From Methanomicrobia archaeon LH_S13 (lineage in GTDB: Archaea; Halobacteriota; Syntropharchaeia; Alkanophagales; Methanospirareceae): a DNA stretch of 17,589 nucleotides. Position 1 is the stretch's first letter; the number at the start of each line of letters is the position of its first letter. The position numbers and the translations under genes are program-made. The DNA lies in assembly GCA_023659785.1 (NCBI GenBank), contig JAGXOR010000014.1, positions 1 to 17,589 of the forward strand. The letters are read 5' to 3'. The notes beneath the pieces were generated by a model. The model was not told the origin of the DNA. It saw nothing but the letters and a program-made list of their open reading frames with translations, and did no database searches. Of the stretch, positions 13,786 through 17,589 are shown piece after piece.

Positions 13786-15341
13786 CAGAGGGATTAATAG
13801 TTTCCAGTTATATACCTCTATTTGCGATTCTATGCCCTGCTACTGCGGCAATTCTCATATTGCTGTCCGGTAAGCGACCGAATGTAAGAGAGAGCTGGAC
13901 GATTATCGCCAGCATACTGCAGTTCTCGCTCATTGCATCCATGATACCGACAATTTTGGATGAGAAAGTCGTCGAATGCCTGATATTCCGACAGACGATG
14001 TTCAAGGGCATTGCATTTGGATTTAAAGTGGATGCTTTTGGTCTTATTTTCGCGCTCACTGCATCCTTCTTGTGGATTCTCGTTTCGTTCTATTCCATAG
14101 GATACATGAGGTCTTTGCGCGAGCATGCGCAGACGCGATACTATTTCTGCTTTGCCATCGCCATATTCGGCGCCATTGGCGTTGCGATGTCTGCGAATTT
14201 ACTCACGATGTACATATTCTTCGAGATATTAACGGTGTCAACGTATCCGTTAGTTATCCACGACCAGAGCAAAGAGGCGCTAAGCGCGGGTCATAAATAT
14301 TTCGCATATTTGCTCACCGCGGGCGTTTTCCTCCTGTTCGCAATAATGATGACTTATTATCTTACGGGGACCACCGATTTTACAGGTGGAGGGATAAAAG
14401 CATTAGCGGAACTTGGCCCTGCCTATAAGTGGACACTGATAATTTTGTTCTTCTGCTTCTTGCTGGGGTTCATGAAAGCGGCGTGGATGCCATTCCACTC
14501 ATGGCTTCCTACTGCTATGATTGCACCCACACCGGTAAGTGCGCTTCTGCATGCCGTAGCGGTGGTGAAGGCGGGAGTGTTTGGAATCGTCAGGATTGTA
14601 TGCTATATATATGGCGTGGATTTGATGACTTCGCTCGGACTTGGAATAGCGCTTGCATGTATAGCGGGCTTTACAATGATTGTCGCTAATTTGTTTGCCA
14701 TCGCACAGGATAACTTGAAGAGAAGACTGGCATACTCCACGATAAACCAGCTATCATATATAATCCTGGGTGCGGCGTTGTTAACACAAGACGGAATACG
14801 CGGTGCAATGATGCACATTCCATTTCATGGATTCATGAAGATAACGCTGTTCCTCTGCGCTGGTGCGATAATGGTGGCGACGGGTAAGAAGAACATAAGT
14901 GAGATGGCGGGCATAGGGAAAACAATGCCGGTAACGATGCTCGCATTTACCATAACCACATTTGGTATGTGTGGTATTCCGCCGGTGGTGGGTTTCATAA
15001 GCAAATGGTATTTATGCATGGGGTCGTATGAAGCCTTCCTGCAAATTTCACCCGTGATGATAACATTCCTGTTTGTCCTCTTGATAGCTTCCTTGCTGGA
15101 TGTCGTTTATTTCTTCCCTATAATACATACCGCATTCTTCAAGACACCGGAAGGAGAAGCAGAAGAAGTAGAAGTAAAAGAAGCGCCTTTGTTCATGCTC
15201 ATTCCGTTATCAATAACTGCGATTTTCTCTGTTGTATTCCTTTTAGATTATATTCTGGGGTTAAATATAATCTCAATGTATATTTATGAGCTTGTGAGGG
15301 TAGCAATTGGAAACGTAAATCCTGAATGGGCAATGCCATGA
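13782..15341 (+). CDS. Mrp-type Na+/H+ antiporter subunit D (NuoM/NuoN-like) 2
   Basis: Second antiporter subunit, 519 aa, about 14 transmembrane helices. Key residues: Glu148 in IFFEILTVSTYP, Lys232 in GFMKAAWMPFHSWLP, Lys263 in AVVKAGVFGIVR, His345/His349/Lys353 in MMHIPFHGFMKITLF, Lys408 in GFISKWYL. NLKRRLAYSTINQLSYI matches the family signature. It differs enough from the upstream copy to be a distinct paralogue rather than a recent duplication. The C-terminal loop is acidic (EGEAEEVEVKEAPLFML). It ends five bases before the oppositely oriented third subunit. Confidence 0.87.
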   Translation: MTEGLIVSSYIPLFAILCPATAAILILLSGKRPNVRESWTIIASILQFSLIASMIPTILDEKVVECLIFRQTMFKGIAFGFKVDAFGLIFALTASFLWILVSFYSIGYMRSLREHAQTRYYFCFAIAIFGAIGVAMSANLLTMYIFFEILTVSTYPLVIHDQSKEALSAGHKYFAYLLTAGVFLLFAIMMTYYLTGTTDFTGGGIKALAELGPAYKWTLIILFFCFLLGFMKAAWMPFHSWLPTAMIAPTPVSALLHAVAVVKAGVFGIVRIVCYIYGVDLMTSLGLGIALACIAGFTMIVANLFAIAQDNLKRRLAYSTINQLSYIILGAALLTQDGIRGAMMHIPFHGFMKITLFLCAGAIMVATGKKNISEMAGIGKTMPVTMLAFTITTFGMCGIPPVVGFISKWYLCMGSYEAFLQISPVMITFLFVLLIASLLDVVYFFPIIHTAFFKTPEGEAEEVEVKEAPLFMLIPLSITAIFSVVFLLDYILGLNIISMYIYELVRVAIGNVNPEWAMP

Positions 15342-15346
15342 TATTG

Positions 15347-17254
15347 CTAAGCCAGCCACCCTTGCACAAGCAAAGCAATCAAATACAAAGCGAAGAAGAG
15401 AAGCACCAGCAGCACGCCGGTTCCAATGCTCATTCGCTCCAGGGATTCTTCTGCTGGTCGCATCTTCACTTCTTCCAGATCCCGCTCATAATGCTTATAT
15501 ACTGACTGTATTACATGATTTTGAATGAAAACAAAAGGTTTCAACAGCGCTACGCCTATCATGTCAGCCATCATTCTTGTTGCTCTCATAGGATTCTTGC
15601 CGAAGCTGACAAAATAATCCGCAATTCTCAACACCTCTTTCTCCACTCCAATCGCAAAACTCACTAATGGATGCTCGCAGAACCATATAAATCCTCTGCC
15701 TACCTTCCTATACAGATAATCTATATCATACGTTATCCTATCATGTGGCATAATCAGGACTCTCAGCGAGAAGAACATAAATGCGGTCATCGCCAATAAC
15801 TCCAGCGTGCTCAACGTATGCCCAAGCGCGTATGCATGAAACTGTAATGCCACCGCTCTATAAGGGAGAATTTCATAAAGCATTTTTGGATACACTCCGA
15901 GAGCAACGCAAAGGAACGCTACAACGCTCATCGGAATAAGCATAAATAACGGCGCTTCCTTCGCTTCTATCTCATCATTTCTTCTGAAAAAGGTGAAATA
16001 AGTAAGTTTTAAGAAAGACAGGAACGTGCCTACTGAACCCAACATCAAAGCGAGTGCAAGAATATGCATCTCTTCCAATTCCGCTGCGTGAATTAGCATC
16101 CCTTTACTCACGTATCCATTAAAACCAGCAACACCAGAAATAGAGAGAGCCGCTATCACGCATGTTATCGCGGTCACTGGCATCTTCCTCGCCAACCCTC
16201 CAAGTTCTGTGAGGTTGTTCTTCCCCGTCGCATATATCACTGCACCCATACACATGAACAGCAGTGCTTTATACAAGATATTATTGAAAAGGTGCGCAAT
16301 TCCTCCGTTTATCCCTATATACGTGCCTATTCCTATCCCTGCTACCATGTAGCCTACCTGAGACATAAGATGATAAGACAGAAGTTTTCGCACGTCATTC
16401 TGCAGCAGTGCGAATATAACACCATAGAGGCACATCACACCGCCCATGTATGCTACAAAGGGGATTTCGTTACCGAATAGCGAAAGTTCTGCACCCGGGA
16501 AAGTTCTCACAAGTGCATATACGCCTGTCTTTGTCGTGAATGCACTCATAAATACCGCACCCGCGATCGTCGCCTTCGGGTATGAATCCGGAAGCCATGT
16601 ATGCAGCAGTATAAATGCCGTGTTCACTCCTATTCCTACAAACAGAAGGAAGTATCCTATGCCCGGTTCCACAAAGAAGTGTCCTATACCCGATTCCCCG
16701 GGTACCATCGTGATAGAGCCTGTGTTCATGTAATTTATGATTATCCCGGCGAGAAGGGCACACCCGCCAAACAGGTGGAACAAGATATATCGCATCCCTG
16801 CGTTCGTCGCCCTCTCTGTCCGGCTGTACCATATCAAACCGAGCGAGGAGAACGCCATTATCTCCCAGAAGATGTACAACGTGAATAAATCCCCGGCAAA
16901 TACCGCACCCATCGCGCTTCCTAAATAGAGCAATCCACATACAAACTCGCCATTCTCTTTTACTACGCCTAACGAATATAATATCGCAGCAGCGCCGATT
17001 ATGGCAAATATATAGCCCATTATGCGGCTTAATGGGTCAACATACAGGAATATCAGCTCAAATCCCGAAACAGAAAATTCCCATTCTCCGGATGCAGGAG
17101 ATCTTAGCACTGCCACACCTATCAACCCAAGTGCAGCTAAAATAATGAGATAAATCTTCCTCACCTTGCCCTTCCCGAACAGAGGTAGTAATGCAGCCCC
17201 TGCAAAGTAAATAAGAACCGGCGGTATATCTGGTATGCCACTTATATCAATCAT
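15347..17254 (-). CDS. Mrp-D/NuoL-like antiporter subunit, long form, TM7 Lys replaced by Asn
   Basis: 635 aa. An antiporter core of about 14 helices is followed by a C-terminal extension of roughly 150 residues (amphipathic part about 505-600, final membrane helix VLLVLLFFALYLIALLV). Core residues: Glu131 in IFWEIMAFSS, Lys242 in SAFTTKTGVYALVR, His321/Lys329 in HLFNNILYKALLFM, Lys384 in GYVSKGML. The TM7 lysine of the other two subunits is Asn211 here (GVNTAFILLHTWLPD). I believe a long Mrp-D subfamily in anaerobic bacteria shares this Asn, but cannot confirm it here. The extension recalls the lateral helix of NuoL. The 66-aa membrane protein upstream overlaps its start by 8 bases. Confidence 0.86.
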   Translation of the reverse strand: MIDISGIPDIPPVLIYFAGAALLPLFGKGKVRKIYLIILAALGLIGVAVLRSPASGEWEFSVSGFELIFLYVDPLSRIMGYIFAIIGAAAILYSLGVVKENGEFVCGLLYLGSAMGAVFAGDLFTLYIFWEIMAFSSLGLIWYSRTERATNAGMRYILFHLFGGCALLAGIIINYMNTGSITMVPGESGIGHFFVEPGIGYFLLFVGIGVNTAFILLHTWLPDSYPKATIAGAVFMSAFTTKTGVYALVRTFPGAELSLFGNEIPFVAYMGGVMCLYGVIFALLQNDVRKLLSYHLMSQVGYMVAGIGIGTYIGINGGIAHLFNNILYKALLFMCMGAVIYATGKNNLTELGGLARKMPVTAITCVIAALSISGVAGFNGYVSKGMLIHAAELEEMHILALALMLGSVGTFLSFLKLTYFTFFRRNDEIEAKEAPLFMLIPMSVVAFLCVALGVYPKMLYEILPYRAVALQFHAYALGHTLSTLELLAMTAFMFFSLRVLIMPHDRITYDIDYLYRKVGRGFIWFCEHPLVSFAIGVEKEVLRIADYFVSFGKNPMRATRMMADMIGVALLKPFVFIQNHVIQSVYKHYERDLEEVKMRPAEESLERMSIGTGVLLVLLFFALYLIALLVQGWLA

Positions 17255-17447
17255 CTTGCTTTCCCTCTTTTTGTATTGGGGACAATACTTTAGCCATAAC
17301 CACGAAAAATCCCACTCCTATCGCCCCGTATAAAAAGCCTGTAAAAAATTCTGAATGTGAATACTCCACAAATACGAATACCGCAGATACCACTAATAGC
17401 ACACACGCAATCATTATCAGCAATACTTTCAGCGCTCTCTTATCCAT
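17247..17447 (-). CDS. Small two-helix membrane protein of the antiporter locus
   Basis: 66 aa. A basic N-terminus (MDKRALK) precedes a hydrophobic helix at about 9-28 (VLLIMIACVLLVVSAVFVFV). A short outside loop with EYSHSEFF follows, then a second helix at about 36-55 (GFLYGAIGVGFFVVMAKVL) and a charged tail QKEGKQDD. Its 3' end overlaps the start of the long antiporter subunit by 8 bases, so the two are co-transcribed and the small protein is likely an accessory subunit. I do not recognise a named family. An AT-rich upstream region (ttatattgtatatgataag on the plus strand) supplies a plausible promoter. Confidence 0.75.
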   Translation of the reverse strand: MDKRALKVLLIMIACVLLVVSAVFVFVEYSHSEFFTGFLYGAIGVGFFVVMAKVLSPIQKEGKQDD

Positions 17448-17520
17448 CTTTCTTCCACCCCTATATAATGTCTTACAAATTTTATATTGTATATGATAAG
17501 ATAAAAGGGTTCCAGTTTAA

Positions 17521-17546
17521 GTGGTCTTTCATAGTCATAAGACCAC
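17521..17546. repeat. Perfect 8-bp inverted repeat (hairpin)
   Basis: GTGGTCTT (17521-17528) and AAGACCAC (17539-17546) are exact reverse complements with a 10-base loop. It overlaps the stop of a possible minus-strand reading frame coming in from the right edge. Either a terminator-like hairpin or an operator ahead of the small membrane protein gene. Confidence 0.55.
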
Positions 17547-17588
17547 CTCCACCTGAGGCTTCATCGTATCATATAGCGACCTCTCGAG
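17535..17588 (-). CDS. Possible partial C-terminus of a gene entering from the right edge
   Basis: Reading leftward from the window edge, one frame is open and encodes 17 residues (LERSLYDTMKPQVEVVL) before TGA at 17537-17535. The composition looks protein-like, but the stretch is too short to identify, and an open frame of this length can occur by chance. If real, it would be the gene upstream of the antiporter transcript on the same strand. Confidence 0.25.
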   Translation of the reverse strand, partial: LERSLYDTMKPQVEVVL

Positions 17589-17589
17589 T

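Overview
The window reads as a chromosomal segment of a euryarchaeon. The gene set includes archaeal SRP54, Cbf5, archaeal-type uS13-uS4-uS11-Rpo3, a ModE-type regulator with a single C-terminal Mop domain, CooT and a tRNA-Ser without encoded CCA and with an apparent intron. AT-rich TATA-like promoters and frequent gene abutment fit this. The exact lineage cannot be read from the sequence. An anaerobic C1-metabolising group such as the ANME-1/Syntrophoarchaeia relatives is my guess from the nickel (CooT) and molybdate/tungstate (ModE) genes and the Mrp-type antiporters.

Layout. 1-287: decayed tail of an ArsA/Get3-type ATPase. 382-3774 (minus): a two-gene operon of a Mpa/ARC-like AAA+ ATPase followed, with zero intergenic bases, by a PafA/Dop (Pup ligase/depupylase) family protein. 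3897-6311 (plus): AbrB-PhoU regulator and SRP54. 6390-7197 (minus): ModE-like regulator and CooT. 7237-10531 (plus): Cbf5, tRNA-Ser(GGA), uS13, uS4, uS11 and Rpo3. 10541-11345 (minus): dCMP deaminase and an MTH1187-type thiamine-binding protein. 11346-12264: remnant of an IS605-type TnpB element, strong hairpins, a small unknown ORF and a structured leader. 12265-17447: three large Mrp-D/NuoL-M-N type antiporter subunits in a convergent layout, plus a small two-helix membrane protein. A possible partial gene lies at the right edge.

The standout is the 382-3774 module. It has the architecture of the bacterial pupylation-proteasome pathway (coiled coil + tandem OB + AAA ring ATPase, next to a Pup-ligase-fold enzyme), but in an archaeal context. 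The enzyme carries Cys at the position of the catalytic Asp shared by PafA and Dop, and has a long charged C-terminal extension. The ATPase lacks a canonical C-terminal HbYX proteasome-docking motif. No Pup-like gene is visible in the window. Together this suggests a divergent archaeal protein-tagging or tag-removal system coupled to an unfoldase, with its small modifier still to be found.

The rest is mostly core information processing (protein targeting, rRNA pseudouridylation, small-subunit ribosomal proteins, RNA polymerase assembly) and cation/proton transport, broken by one patch of mobile-element debris.
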